From: Dyella humicola
GTDB taxonomy: Bacteria; Pseudomonadota; Gammaproteobacteria; Xanthomonadales; Rhodanobacteraceae
Direction of reading: 5' to 3'
Length of the DNA stretch: 64,000 nt
Assembly (NCBI RefSeq): GCF_026283945.1
Contig: NZ_JAPDPC010000005.1
Coordinates: 58,729 to 122,728, forward strand
Below the pieces are notes generated by a model. That model was not told the DNA's origin. It searched no databases and saw nothing but the letters and a program-made list of their open reading frames with translations. Shown here piece by piece: positions 9,201-17,178 of the stretch (its first letter is position 1; each line of letters begins with the position of its first letter). A program made the position numbers and the translations under genes.

Positions 9201-9432
9201 CATCATGGGCGTGGTGCCGCTGGTCACTTCCCACGGCGCCGGTGCGGAGATGCGCCATGCCATGGGTGTGGCGGTGTTCGCCGGCATGTTGGGCGTCACC
9301 TTCTTCGGCCTGATCTTCACCCCCTTGTTCTATGTGCTGGTACGTGGCTGGAGCGAACGCATGAGCGAACGCCGCCGCGCCCGCAAGGCCGCTCACGCGA
9401 GCCAGCCGGCACCTGCCCTGGAGAATCACTGA
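6232..9432 (+). CDS. RND multidrug efflux pump, HAE1 family inner-membrane subunit
   Basis: This is the proton-driven inner-membrane transporter of a tripartite drug efflux system. It begins MKIAQFFVDRPILA, the canonical HAE1 start, giving 1066 residues; an in-frame ATG at 6106 would add a non-homologous 42-residue lead and is rejected because an AGGA site precedes ATG 6232. The fourth transmembrane segment carries the proton-relay pair in GIVVDDAIVVVENV, and the tenth carries the conserved lysine in GLACKNAILIVEF. Two large periplasmic loops follow TM1 and TM7. It overlaps the outer-membrane factor gene by one base (TGATG). MexF-type specificity is suggested by similarity of the adaptor, but substrates cannot be read from sequence. 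Confidence 0.95.
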   Translation: MKIAQFFVDRPILAGVLSVLIVIAGGIALFRLPISEYPEVVPPTVVVRASYPGANPKVIAETVATPLEEQINGVEGMLYTSSQSTSDGAMTLTVTFALGTDLDNAQVQVQNRVAQAQPRLPQEVQRLGVTTQKSSPDLTMVVHLTSPDQRYDMLYLSNYARLHIKDQLARLDGVGDVQIFGAGEYSMRVWLDPQRLAVRQLTTGDVVHAIEEQNVAVAAGALNAPPGPNSAAFQLNINTQGRLINEEDFLNIIVRTDANGGVTHLRDVARVELGSNNYALRSLLNNQPAVALPIFARPGSNAIQISDEVRKQMADLKKDFPQGVDYQIVYDPTVFVRGSIEAVVHTLFEAIALVVLVVILFLQTWRASIIPLVAVPVSLIGTFAVMLLVGFSLNALSLFGLVLAIGIVVDDAIVVVENVERHIEHGLSPKEATRKAMNEVTGPIVATALVLCAVFVPAAFISGLTGQFYRQFALTIAISTVISAFNSLTLSPALAALLLQERGAPKDKLSLFIDRAFGWLFRPFNRLFESSANRYVGGVKRILRSGSIALVIYGGLVLLGLFGFAHVPTGFVPAQDKQYLVSFAQLPDAASLDRSEDVIRRMSDIALKQPGVESAVAFPGLSINGFTNSTNSGIVFVTLKPFEERRDASLSAGAIAGALNQKYAAIQDAYIAVFPPPPVMGLGTIGGFRLQVEDRSDAGFEELYKQTQGLIQASAKVPTLAGLFSSYQVSVPQIDADVDREKAKAEGVDLADVYQTMQAYLGSLYVNDFNRFGRTYQVNVSAEPSFRHEPEDILRLKTRSATGEAIPLGSFVTIRQSVGPDRVQHYNGYPTAEINGGPAPGFSSGQAQAAIEKLARENLPNGMTFEWTELTYQQILAGNTAILVFPLCVLLVFLVLASLYESLLLPLAVILIVPMVLLSAISGVWLSGGDNNIFTQIGLIVLVGLACKNAILIVEFAREAQIIEGMDRTQAVLEAARLRLRPILMTSFAFIMGVVPLVTSHGAGAEMRHAMGVAVFAGMLGVTFFGLIFTPLFYVLVRGWSERMSERRRARKAAHASQPAPALENH

Positions 9433-10856
9433 TGAAAATGCTCACCGCACTTGCCGCCTCGTTGATCCTGGCCGGCTGCGCCAGCGTGGGGCCCGACTAC
9501 CATGCGCCCGTGGAAAAGCCGGTCGCCGTGCAGGGTGTGGATGGCCAGCGGGAATTGACCCAGGATTTCCAGGCGAACTGGTGGAAGCAGTTCAACGACC
9601 CGACGCTCGACGCGCTGATTCAGCGCGCCGCGCTGAACAGCCCGGATCTGAAGATCGCGTTCGCCCGCCTGCGTGAATCACGCGCCTTGCTCGGCGTGGC
9701 CAAGTCACAACAGATCCCCGACGTGGAAACGGTGGCGAACTATTCGCGTAGCCGCGGGCAGCAGCCGGGCTTCACCGATCAGCGCACCACGGTCACCAGC
9801 TATCAGGCGGGCTTCGATGCCAGCTGGGAGATCGATCTGTTTGGCGGCGTGCGCCGCTCGGTGGAGGCGGCGCGCGCAGACGCCGGCGCCAGCGAGGCAT
9901 CGTTGCAGGACGCACAGGTCACGCTGTTCGCCGAAGTGGCGCGCTTTTACTTCGATCTGCGCGGCGCGCAGCTGCGCATCGATGTAGCGAACCGCGATAT
10001 CGAGAACCAGCGCGAGTCGCTGCGGCTGATCCGCGCTCGTGCCGATATCGGCACAGGCCAGGAGCAGGACGTCGCCAGCGCCAGCGCTCGTCTCAGTTCG
10101 GTGGAAGCACAGTTGCCGGTATTGCAGACGCTGGCGCAGACCGATACGTCGCATCTGGCCGTGCTGCTGGGCGAGCGCCCCGGTGAACTGGACATCGATC
10201 TCTCGCTGCAGAAGTTCCAACCGATCGACGTCGCGCTACCGATCGGCAACGCCGGCGACGTGCTCACGCGCCGCCCGGATATCCGTATCGCGGAACGCGA
10301 GCTGGCCGCCGCCAATGCCCGCATTGGCGTCGCCAAGGCCGATTACTACCCGCATATCACGTTGGGTGGTTTCCTCGGTTTCCTGTCTGGCCGCAGCAAC
10401 AATTTTGGCGGCCCTTCGACGCGTGCCTGGTCGCTCGCACCGAGCATCTCGTGGTCTGGCCTCAACGTGCAGCGCGTACGCTCCAACGTGAAGGCCAACG
10501 AGGCACGTGCCGACGCCGCGCTGGCGAATTATCAGCGCACCGTGTTGCAGGCCCTGGAAGACGTGGACAACTCACTCGTCAGCTACAACCTGCAGCGCGA
10601 CCGCGTGCAGAAATTGATCGATCAAGTGGCGCAGAGCCGACGCGCGGCGGAACTGGCCCGCGTGCGTTACGACGAAGGCGCGGCCGACTTCCTGCAGTTG
10701 CTGGATGCCGAGCGCACCCAGCTGGCGGCGGAAGATGCGCTGGCGGATGCGCAGGCATCGATCAATCTGCGCGCCGTCTCGGTGTACAAGGCGCTGGGTG
10801 GTGGCTGGCAGGCCTGCGCCAACGAGCGTTGCGATCAGTTGGCCGCCGCTCCATGA
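9432..10856 (+). CDS. RND efflux outer-membrane factor lipoprotein (OprN/NodT type)
   Basis: The protein is the TolC-like outer-membrane channel of the tripartite pump. A lipoprotein signal ends in LAGC with the acylated cysteine at residue 16, and two outer-membrane efflux protein repeats follow, each rich in long amphipathic helices (for example around AFARLRESRALLG and NVKANEARADAALANYQ). The 474-residue length matches OprM/OprN relatives. Its ATG shares one base with the pump stop codon, and its own stop overlaps the next start as ATGA, so the last three genes are translationally coupled. Confidence 0.93.
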   Translation: MKMLTALAASLILAGCASVGPDYHAPVEKPVAVQGVDGQRELTQDFQANWWKQFNDPTLDALIQRAALNSPDLKIAFARLRESRALLGVAKSQQIPDVETVANYSRSRGQQPGFTDQRTTVTSYQAGFDASWEIDLFGGVRRSVEAARADAGASEASLQDAQVTLFAEVARFYFDLRGAQLRIDVANRDIENQRESLRLIRARADIGTGQEQDVASASARLSSVEAQLPVLQTLAQTDTSHLAVLLGERPGELDIDLSLQKFQPIDVALPIGNAGDVLTRRPDIRIAERELAAANARIGVAKADYYPHITLGGFLGFLSGRSNNFGGPSTRAWSLAPSISWSGLNVQRVRSNVKANEARADAALANYQRTVLQALEDVDNSLVSYNLQRDRVQKLIDQVAQSRRAAELARVRYDEGAADFLQLLDAERTQLAAEDALADAQASINLRAVSVYKALGGGWQACANERCDQLAAAP

Positions 10857-11617
10857 ACACCGTGGCGTTTCCCGCGAGGTGGACGCGGCGGCCATCGACG
10901 CTGGTCGAGCCCGAACTGGCGCAGCGCGTCGCCCTAGTCAGCGGTGCAAACCGCGGCCTGGGACTCGAGGTGACGCGGCAGCTGGCGGCCAGCGGCATGA
11001 CCGTGCTGCTGGGCTCGCGGGACGCATCAGCGGGTGAACGAGCTGCGCGGCAGCTTCGTAGCGAAGGGGGCAACGTTTTCGTGGCGCCGCTGGATGTGAC
11101 GTCGCCCGCCGACGTTTACGCGCTCGCCAAGCGTATCGAACGCGACTACGGACGCCTGGATATCCTGGTGAACAACGCCGGTGCCTGTTTCGATGCCGGC
11201 AACGAAGCGTCCTCCGTCGACATGACGATCGTGCGGCAGGCGTTGGAGATCAATTTGCTCGGCGCCTGGCAGCTCACCGAGGCGATGCTTCCGCTGATGC
11301 GGCGCCACGACTATGGCCGCATCGTCAACGTGTCCAGCGGCTGCGGCGCCATCGACAGCGAGTGTGCGAGCAGCCCGGCCTATCGCGTGTCCAAGGCTGC
11401 CTTGAACAGCCATACGCGCATGCTGGCGATGGAGCTGGGCGGCAGCGGCATCCTGGTCAACGCCGTTTGCCCCGGCTGGGTCGCCACCGACATGGGTGGC
11501 CATGGAGGACGCCCCGTTGCCGAAGGCGCCGCCGGCATCGTGTGGGCGGCCACACTTCCCTCGCGACCTGCGCTCAATGGCGGCTTCTTTCGCGATCGCA
11601 TGCGCATCGATTGGTAA
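10853..11617 (+). CDS. Short-chain dehydrogenase/reductase coupled to the efflux operon
   Basis: This is a classical SDR of 254 residues with the cofactor motif GANRGLG near residue 32, the NNAG structural motif, and catalytic serine plus YRVSK. It should oxidise or reduce an alcohol/carbonyl with NAD(P)(H); the substrate is unknown. It begins inside the stop codon of the outer-membrane factor gene (ATGA), so it is the fourth gene of the pump operon. A preceding 30-residue extension before the Rossmann fold, MNTVAFPARWTRR, is unusual and may be a start-site artefact, though the overlap supports it. An enzyme that modifies or detoxifies the exported compound is a plausible but unproven role. 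Confidence 0.88.
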   Translation: MNTVAFPARWTRRPSTLVEPELAQRVALVSGANRGLGLEVTRQLAASGMTVLLGSRDASAGERAARQLRSEGGNVFVAPLDVTSPADVYALAKRIERDYGRLDILVNNAGACFDAGNEASSVDMTIVRQALEINLLGAWQLTEAMLPLMRRHDYGRIVNVSSGCGAIDSECASSPAYRVSKAALNSHTRMLAMELGGSGILVNAVCPGWVATDMGGHGGRPVAEGAAGIVWAATLPSRPALNGGFFRDRMRIDW

Positions 11618-11638
11618 TCGCCGACGCGGAGAACGCAG

Positions 11639-12100
11639 TCACAGCATTTTGCGATACACGACAAAGCCGGATTTCTCGGCCACTTTGTCGTAGAGCCGCA
11701 TCGCGGTCGCGTTGCTTTCGTGGGTCTGCCAGTGGACGCGCGGCGAGCCCGCCTGGTGCGCCTGCAGATAGACGGCTTCGATCAGCGCACGCCCGACGCC
11801 GATACCGCGCGCCGCCTCCACCGTAAACAGATCCTGCAGATAGCAACTATTGCCTGCGCTGGTCGTACTGCGATGGAACAGGTAGTGCACCAGGCCCAGC
11901 AGTTCGCCATCGCGCTCGGCGATGAGTGCGTGCACGGGTTCGTCACGATCGAGAAAACGCCGCCATGTCGAGCAAGTGATCGCTTCCGCTAGCGCGGTCG
12001 CTCCGCTGCGGCCGTAAAACGCGTTATAGCCGTCCCACAGCGGCTTCCAGGCGGCGTAGTCCTGATCTATCACCGGCCTGATCGCGAACGGAGCCCTCAC
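11639..12100 (-). CDS. GNAT-family N-acetyltransferase
   Basis: The 153-residue protein shows the acetyl-CoA-binding motif A in RGIGVGRALIEAVY and the C-terminal NATAMRLYDK segment of GNAT enzymes, so it transfers an acetyl group to an amine substrate that I cannot identify. It starts with GTG. It converges on the SDR gene (21 bp apart) and follows the AI-2E permease gene on the same strand by 16 bp, so it may be the last gene of that run. Confidence 0.85.
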   Translation of the reverse strand: MRAPFAIRPVIDQDYAAWKPLWDGYNAFYGRSGATALAEAITCSTWRRFLDRDEPVHALIAERDGELLGLVHYLFHRSTTSAGNSCYLQDLFTVEAARGIGVGRALIEAVYLQAHQAGSPRVHWQTHESNATAMRLYDKVAEKSGFVVYRKML

Positions 12101-12116
12101 GCGCCCCTCTGACGCA

Positions 12117-13289
12117 TCAACGCTGGACCATCAAGGCAAACCAGCGCCAACTACGAATCCGTTCGGCCACGAGTTTGGTGCTGGTGAGCATGGGCACGGC
12201 GAGCAAGGCTCCAGGAATGCCCCACAGCCAGCCCCATATCAGCAGCCATAGCAGGATGGCGACGGGACTCAAGCGCATGCGGCGACCCTGGATCATCGGC
12301 GTTATCAGGTTGCCTTCGACCGCCGTAATGCCCGCAAAGGTCAGTGCAGGCAACAGGGCCGAGCCGGCATCGTTGAAGTTCATCAGGCCAACCAGAGCCA
12401 GCACCGTCGTCGTCGTGATGGCGCCGACGTAGGGAATGAAATTGGCCAACATGGCGACCGCGCCCCACAGCAGCGGATCGGGCATGTGATACAGCCACAG
12501 CATACCCGCGGTGATGGTGCCCAGCATGAAGTTGATCAACGTAGTGGTGAGGATGTAGCGCGACACTTCGGTCTGAATGCTGCGCACGATCCGCACCGCG
12601 TGGCGCTTGTAACTGAAGCTTGGCGCCGCCTCCACCAGCCGGCGCAACAGCAGGTCGCCATACACCAGGAAGAAAAATACCAGCAGCACCACGGTCAGTA
12701 TCGCCGCGAGCACCTTGGGCGTGGTGGCGACCACATCCCACGCATTGAACGCCAGCGAGGCCTGCGATGATGCCGGTGCGCGTGAGGCCTGCCCGGTGAC
12801 CAGGCTTTGGGTGGCTCGATTGGCCGCTTCCAGGGGTTGGATGATCGACTTGAGCTTGGGCACAAAGCTTCGGATCGCGGCGGGCGCCTCGTGAAACCAG
12901 CCCAAGGCCGGCGTCGTCAGCATGCCGAGGCCGCTGACGATGCCGGCGATCAGCGCGATCATCAGCACGCTGGCGCACAGCCAGCGCGGCAAGCCCAGGC
13001 GCGCACCGCTGGCCACGATTGGGTTCAGCGCCAAGCCGATGAAAGCCGCCAGTACCAGGGGAATCAACAGCCCCTTGGTCAGCGTGATGGTGTACATCAA
13101 GGCCAGCAGCAACAGCAGGTTGAGGGCGACGCGAATGCCGCGCAGGTGACGACGCGCGTTGCGCGCCCGCGCCAGGCGATGCGCGACCACGCGCGGCTCC
13201 TGGTACGACATCATCGGTACGCTGGGAATCGGTGTGCCCGCCACGTCACCCAAGGACGCTGGCGCGGCGGGCGGCTCGGGCCGGTTCAT
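12117..13289 (-). CDS. AI-2E family transporter (PerM/YdiK-like)
   Basis: This is an inner-membrane permease of the UPF0118/AI-2E transporter superfamily: about eight hydrophobic segments arranged as a pair or triplet, a hydrophilic stretch (about residues 135-185), then a C-terminal set containing the family-typical GAITTTTVLALVG and PMIQGRRMRLSPVAILLWLL. The length of 390 residues is slightly above the usual 350 because of a proline-rich cytoplasmic N-terminus. Family members export autoinducer-2 or exchange ions; substrate is unknown here. Its ATG overlaps the stop of the upstream 96-residue gene (ATGA). Confidence 0.9.
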   Translation of the reverse strand: MNRPEPPAAPASLGDVAGTPIPSVPMMSYQEPRVVAHRLARARNARRHLRGIRVALNLLLLLALMYTITLTKGLLIPLVLAAFIGLALNPIVASGARLGLPRWLCASVLMIALIAGIVSGLGMLTTPALGWFHEAPAAIRSFVPKLKSIIQPLEAANRATQSLVTGQASRAPASSQASLAFNAWDVVATTPKVLAAILTVVLLVFFFLVYGDLLLRRLVEAAPSFSYKRHAVRIVRSIQTEVSRYILTTTLINFMLGTITAGMLWLYHMPDPLLWGAVAMLANFIPYVGAITTTTVLALVGLMNFNDAGSALLPALTFAGITAVEGNLITPMIQGRRMRLSPVAILLWLLIWGWLWGIPGALLAVPMLTSTKLVAERIRSWRWFALMVQR

Positions 13290-13576
13290 GAGGGATCAAA
13301 GCCGCCTTGGGTGAATTCGGCAATCAGCCGCGCCGCCTGGGCGACGACTTCAGCCACCGTGCCGCTGAGCAACGCACCCAGTCCGGGCACGCGCAAAGGA
13401 TGCACATTGAGCTGCCCCAAGACGAAGCCAGCGCCAGCGGCCACGCCCACCGTGGTGAGCGGATAGTGCTGCCCACGCGACAACAGCGCTTGGGCGGGTA
13501 CGGCCAATTCGTGGCGTGCCTCTCGCGAACTCGCCTGCGCTACACGAACGGCATGCAGCTGTTTGAAGATGCTCAT
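13286..13576 (-). CDS. Small membrane protein of unknown function
   Basis: I do not recognise this 96-residue protein. It has a basic amphipathic N-terminus (SIFKQLHAVRVAQ), a glycine/alanine-rich hydrophobic centre (TTVGVAAGAGFVLGQL) that may sit in or on the membrane, and an alanine-rich C-terminus. It overlaps both neighbours by four bases (ATGA), so it is certainly part of the small envelope-protein operon and likely works with the holin-like protein upstream and the permease downstream. Confidence 0.7.
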   Translation of the reverse strand: MSIFKQLHAVRVAQASSREARHELAVPAQALLSRGQHYPLTTVGVAAGAGFVLGQLNVHPLRVPGLGALLSGTVAEVVAQAARLIAEFTQGGFDPS

Positions 13577-14040
13577 GGTGCGTCCTCTGGGCGAGACTCA
13601 CCCTGTGGGTCGGGACGACGCAGGGCATCGCGCATCATCGCATTCCACTCGCCCCGCGTCGCGGGCAGGCTCATCCAGTGCATGCAACGGCGAACCAGGA
13701 GCACCGCGCCCACCAGGAAAGCCAGTTCCAACAGGGCCAGCGCCACCAACGCCCAGGTCCACGAGCCGAACCACAGCGCCAGCAGCCAACCGGTCAAACC
13801 CAGCAAGGTCAACCCAAGGCCCACCCCGGCGACGGTGGCGACCAGGGCCGCTGCAAGTATCCAGTGCACGGCGCTGCGCGCGAGGCCGAGTTCTGCGGCC
13901 AGCAATCGCAGCTGCGCGCCGAACAATCGATGGAACGCCCGCCCGAGGCGGCCGATATCGTCCAGCAGGCCAGGCGGTGCTGACGGTGCCGGCGCCTCAT
14001 CGGGTGTGGCGGGCGCGTCATCGCGTCCGGTCTGGTCCAT
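13573..14040 (-). CDS. Holin-superfamily III / YqjE-like membrane protein
   Basis: The 155-residue protein has an acidic, proline-rich N-terminal tail, an amphipathic segment (LLDDIGRLGRAFHRLFGAQLRLLAAELGLAR) and two long transmembrane helices, the layout of the YqjE/phage-holin-like family. In enterobacteria YqjE is encoded next to the DUF883 protein YqjD, and here too a DUF883 gene lies directly upstream. No lysis function is implied for this family. The quoted amphipathic region spans roughly residues 24-54. Confidence 0.75.
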   Translation of the reverse strand: MDQTGRDDAPATPDEAPAPSAPPGLLDDIGRLGRAFHRLFGAQLRLLAAELGLARSAVHWILAAALVATVAGVGLGLTLLGLTGWLLALWFGSWTWALVALALLELAFLVGAVLLVRRCMHWMSLPATRGEWNAMMRDALRRPDPQGESRPEDAP

Positions 14041-14067
14041 CCGCTGCCCTCGTCGGCTTGCCTGGTA

Positions 14068-14433
14068 TTAGCGTCGCAGTATGCGGCCTAGCAGCCAGCC
14101 AGCGCCAAGGGCGATGGCCACCGATTGCACGGGTTTCTCGCGCACATAGTCGCGAGCCTTCTCTAGCCATTCGTCGGCACGATCCACCGCTTCTCCATAG
14201 GCCTCGCGGCCACGTTCACGGTATTCGCCGGCCTTGGCATTGGCGCGCGTGGCGGCGTCGGCCGCTTTATCGGTGGCGTGATGCAAGGTCTCTTCGACGT
14301 GATCGGCGGCGCGGCCGACGGCTTCCTTGGCACCCGCAACGGCGCTGGATGTCGCCTGCTTGACACGCTCGGCGCGCTCCTCGATGCGCTCGGCCGCGCC
14401 GGGTTCCTCGGGCGCCTGGACTTGCTTGTTCAT
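14068..14433 (-). CDS. DUF883 / ElaB-YqjD family membrane-anchored protein
   Basis: The 121-residue product is mostly charged, alanine-rich helix with a heptad-like pattern and ends in a single C-terminal membrane anchor with the family-typical REKPVQSVAIALGAG and a terminal RR. YqjD, ElaB and YgaM are stationary-phase proteins anchored in the inner membrane, and YqjD binds ribosomes. I start at ATG 14433 behind a GGAG 6 nt away, not at the upstream ATG 14472. It is 27 bp upstream of the YqjE-like gene. Confidence 0.85.
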   Translation of the reverse strand: MNKQVQAPEEPGAAERIEERAERVKQATSSAVAGAKEAVGRAADHVEETLHHATDKAADAATRANAKAGEYRERGREAYGEAVDRADEWLEKARDYVREKPVQSVAIALGAGWLLGRILRR

Positions 14434-14523
14434 AACTTTCTCCGATGAGGCGGTGGTTTCACTGTAACCCACGGGTGCGAGCCGGGCGCACGCCGGGTTC
14501 GGATCGGCCCGATGTGCTGCCGC

Positions 14524-14679
14524 TCAGCTGGCGCGGCGAAAGAAGGCGATAACCGCGAGGATCAGGAAAATGATGAACAGGATCTTCGCGATACCGGCAG
14601 CGGTACCAGCAATGCCGGTAAACCCGAACAAAGCTGCGATGATGGCGATGACCAGAAAGACCAGGGCGTAGTGCAGCAT
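14524..14679 (-). CDS. DUF1328 / YtjA family small membrane protein
   Basis: This 51-residue gene encodes a double-spanning hydrophobic peptide beginning [13 protein letters not shown] and ending FFRRAS, the DUF1328 (YtjA) signature. A GAGGA ribosome site precedes the ATG. These proteins are widespread in proteobacteria and often stress-associated; their function is unknown. It sits at the head of the run of small envelope genes. Confidence 0.88.
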   Translation of the reverse strand: MLHYALVFLVIAIIAALFGFTGIAGTAAGIAKILFIIFLILAVIAFFRRAS

Positions 14680-14809
14680 GGGGCGTTCCTCATGACGGGG
14701 CAGCCGATAACCCCTTCATCATTCACCCACAGCGCATGCCTTGCGCGCGTGAAGAGGGCGCCATCCTGTCATCACGTTGGGCCCCGTTCACGATTTCTTC
14801 GCCTTGCGA

Positions 14810-15463
14810 TCAGTCCAGTGCCGGATTGAGGGAATAGGTACCCATCAACTCCGCCTCGGCCAGCACATGGCCGTCCATCGCCGCACGCAGCTCGCTGACA
14901 GTGAAGCCGTCGGCGAGCTTGAGATGCTCCACGTCGAGGGCGTAAAGGCGGAAGTGATAGTGATGCACCAGCGAGTCGTTCCATGGCGGGCATGGGCCGT
15001 CGTAGCCGAGGTATTCACCACGCATGTCCGGATCGCCCGAGAACCATCCGGTGTAGTCATTGATGCCCTGGACGCTGCCCGGCGGGCCGTAGGGAGCACG
15101 CTTGCCGTGCGCCACAATGCCCTCACTACACGCACCTTCCCCCAACTCGCCGCATTCGACCGGGATATTCGCCATCAGCCAATGCACGAACTCCACCCGC
15201 GGCAGGTCCGCCGGCACGGTATGACCTTCCTTGTTGACGTCATCGGGCTTGCTTGGCACATCGAAGTCGATGCACGTAAGCACGAATGAGCGCGTAGCCA
15301 GCGGCGCCTCCTTCCAGGCCAGATGAGGGCTCAGGTTGTCCGATAGCGCCACCGGCGCTGCGCGCTTGCCAAAGGCGAGTCTGGGCGGAATTGACTGACT
15401 ATGTTCGAAATTGTCACTGCGCAGTTGCAAGGCTGTTCTCCTGGAACGTTGATCGGGTTTCAT
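14810..15463 (-). CDS. YbhB/YbcL-type PEBP family protein
   Basis: The 217-residue protein belongs to the phosphatidylethanolamine-binding/Raf kinase inhibitor-like family. Visible markers are SPHLAWKEAP, the CIDFDVP segment, VHWLMANIP, GINDYTGW and YHFRLYALD, which line the conserved anion-binding pocket. No signal peptide is seen, so it is probably cytoplasmic. Ligand is unknown. A charged lead of about 12 residues before the fold means the exact start is uncertain. Confidence 0.85.
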   Translation of the reverse strand: MKPDQRSRRTALQLRSDNFEHSQSIPPRLAFGKRAAPVALSDNLSPHLAWKEAPLATRSFVLTCIDFDVPSKPDDVNKEGHTVPADLPRVEFVHWLMANIPVECGELGEGACSEGIVAHGKRAPYGPPGSVQGINDYTGWFSGDPDMRGEYLGYDGPCPPWNDSLVHHYHFRLYALDVEHLKLADGFTVSELRAAMDGHVLAEAELMGTYSLNPALD

Positions 15464-15488
15464 GCATCACCGCCATGGCGGTGTGGCC

Positions 15489-16583
15489 TTAGGGCTTTTC
15501 GTAGGTCACACGATAGACCGCGCCAGCGAGGTCGTCGCTCACCAGCAGACTGCCATCCGGCAGCGGTTGTACGTCGACCGGTCGACCCCACGCCTTTTCG
15601 TCCTGCTGGAACCCTTCGATCAGCGGCTCATAAGACACGACCTTATCGCCGTTGAGGCGCACCGTCATCACGCGATAGCCGGATTTCTTCGTGCGATTCC
15701 ACGAACCGTGTTCGGCGATGAACAGGGCTCCCTTGTAGTCGGCCGGGAACTGCTTGCCTTCATAGAAACGAAGACCCAGCGAAGCCACGTGCGCTCCCAG
15801 CTTCAACACGGGTGGCGTGTAGTCCTTGCAGTTCTTGCCCTGGCCGAACTCCGGGTCGAGCGTGTCGCCCTGGTGACAATAGGGATAACCGAAGTGCTCG
15901 CCGACATGACTGAGCTTGTTGAGTTCGTCGCTGGGCATATCGTCGCCCATCAGGTCGCGGCCATTGTCGGTGAACCACAGCTGGCCGGAACCAGGCCGCC
16001 AGGTAAAGCCCACCGTATTGCGAATGCCATAAGCGACATCCTCAAGGCCGCTGCCATCGGCGTTCATGCGCGTGAGCTTGGCGTAGGCATGGCCCTTGTC
16101 GCAGATGTTGCATGGCGCGCCGATCGGCACGTAGAGCTTGTTGTCGGGGCCAAACGCAATGAATTTCCAGCCGTGGTGGGTATCGGTGGGAAATTTGTCG
16201 GAGACGACTTCAGGCGCCGGCGGATTATCGAGGTGATTCTCGATATCGCGCAGCACCAGGATCTTGCTCACCGCCGAGATGTACAGGTCGCCGTTCTTGA
16301 ACGCCACACCCACCGGCAACTGCAGGCCACTGGCAACAACACGTACCTTGTCGGCGTGACCATCACCCTTGCTGTCGGTGAGCGCGTAGACCTTGCCCGC
16401 ATCGTTCGAACCGACAAACACGGTGCCCTTGGCGCCCAATGCCATCTCACGCGCATTGGGCACTTCGTCCGAATACACGGCGATGTGGAAGCCCTTGGGA
16501 AGCGTGAGCTTGTCCAGGGACGGGGCCGCAAGGATCGCAGGAGTAGCCAACAGCCCGAACAGGGCGAAAATCAAGTTGCGCAT
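15489..16583 (-). CDS. Periplasmic PQQ-type sugar/sorbosone dehydrogenase-like beta-propeller
   Basis: Residues 1-19 form a signal peptide ending AILA. The mature protein has the GFHIAVYSDEVPNAREMALG start and repeated blade motifs (GTVFVGSNDAGKVYALTD, DNKLYVPIGAPCNICDKG, NTVGFTWRPGSGQLWFTDNGRD, ALFIAEHGSWNR) of the soluble glucose/sorbosone dehydrogenase family. Such proteins may oxidise sugars with PQQ, but many members have no proven activity and no C-terminal heme domain is present here. I place the start at ATG 16583, which gives the signal peptide, and discard a 68-residue upstream extension. Length is 364 residues. Confidence 0.88.
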   Translation of the reverse strand: MRNLIFALFGLLATPAILAAPSLDKLTLPKGFHIAVYSDEVPNAREMALGAKGTVFVGSNDAGKVYALTDSKGDGHADKVRVVASGLQLPVGVAFKNGDLYISAVSKILVLRDIENHLDNPPAPEVVSDKFPTDTHHGWKFIAFGPDNKLYVPIGAPCNICDKGHAYAKLTRMNADGSGLEDVAYGIRNTVGFTWRPGSGQLWFTDNGRDLMGDDMPSDELNKLSHVGEHFGYPYCHQGDTLDPEFGQGKNCKDYTPPVLKLGAHVASLGLRFYEGKQFPADYKGALFIAEHGSWNRTKKSGYRVMTVRLNGDKVVSYEPLIEGFQQDEKAWGRPVDVQPLPDGSLLVSDDLAGAVYRVTYEKP

Positions 16584-16644
16584 GGTTGAAACTCCGCGGC
16601 GGCAAATCGAAAGCGTATACCCGGCGAGGGCTACCCGTGAGTGC

Positions 16645-17049
16645 TCAGGGCACGTCGGGTAGCGAGTACTCGAAATCGTAAGAGTGCACGCCGCTCGCCA
16701 TGGTGATATCGAGCTTGCCGCTGATCCCGCCCAGCGCCTCGGTACCCGAGTCCGGCACCACCGTGATCGACAGCTGCGGCGTTCCACGATTCATGGTACC
16801 GGTGTGCTGTAACGCGAAACTGCCGCTGCGCCCGTGCAACGTCGCGCTGATGCGTTCCATGGCCACATAGCCGGCGGAACCATCGATCGGCGTGCCGACG
16901 GCAAGCATCTGGCCCTTGCCGGAGCCTTCCAGGTCGCCGTGGTATTGCTTGAGGAGGGCCAGTCGCCCGACGCTGGGATCACCAACACCTTCTTGTTCGG
17001 TTTGCGGCGACATTTTGACGTCGAAGGTCCCTTTGGCGTGCCTGCTCAT
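16645..17049 (-). CDS. DUF3224 domain protein
   Basis: The 134-residue protein matches the DUF3224 pattern: an N-terminal KGTFDVKMSPQ strand, a GTPIDGSAGYVAMERISATLHGRSGSF core and a C-terminal GISGKLDI...HSYDFEYSLP. It is a small beta-barrel of unknown function, probably cytoplasmic. The start at ATG 17049 has an AGAGGA site upstream; a longer in-frame ATG at 17142 is not supported. It lies 61 bp upstream of the sorbosone-dehydrogenase-like gene on the same strand. Confidence 0.85.
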   Translation of the reverse strand: MSRHAKGTFDVKMSPQTEQEGVGDPSVGRLALLKQYHGDLEGSGKGQMLAVGTPIDGSAGYVAMERISATLHGRSGSFALQHTGTMNRGTPQLSITVVPDSGTEALGGISGKLDITMASGVHSYDFEYSLPDVP

Positions 17050-17178
17050 GGTCGTGTCCTCTCGTAGTTGCCGAAGGCGCCCCCACCGACCCTCCTTTGG
17101 CGCACGAGGCAACATCGTCGTACCCACCCTATGGAGTGTCAACGATGTTCCACCAACAGTGTCAGTAGCTGGCCGTGC

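Noticed and set aside
6178..9429. Two long minus-strand frames opposite the RND pump gene
   Set aside because: Both are antisense to an intact, strongly conserved pump gene and show glutamine/histidine/arginine-rich noise composition.
3694..11617. Naming the pump MexEF-OprN and its regulator MexT
   Set aside because: Gene order and family fit, but the regulator is divergent and looks like the CrgA-type LysR branch, so orthology is not supported enough to use those names.
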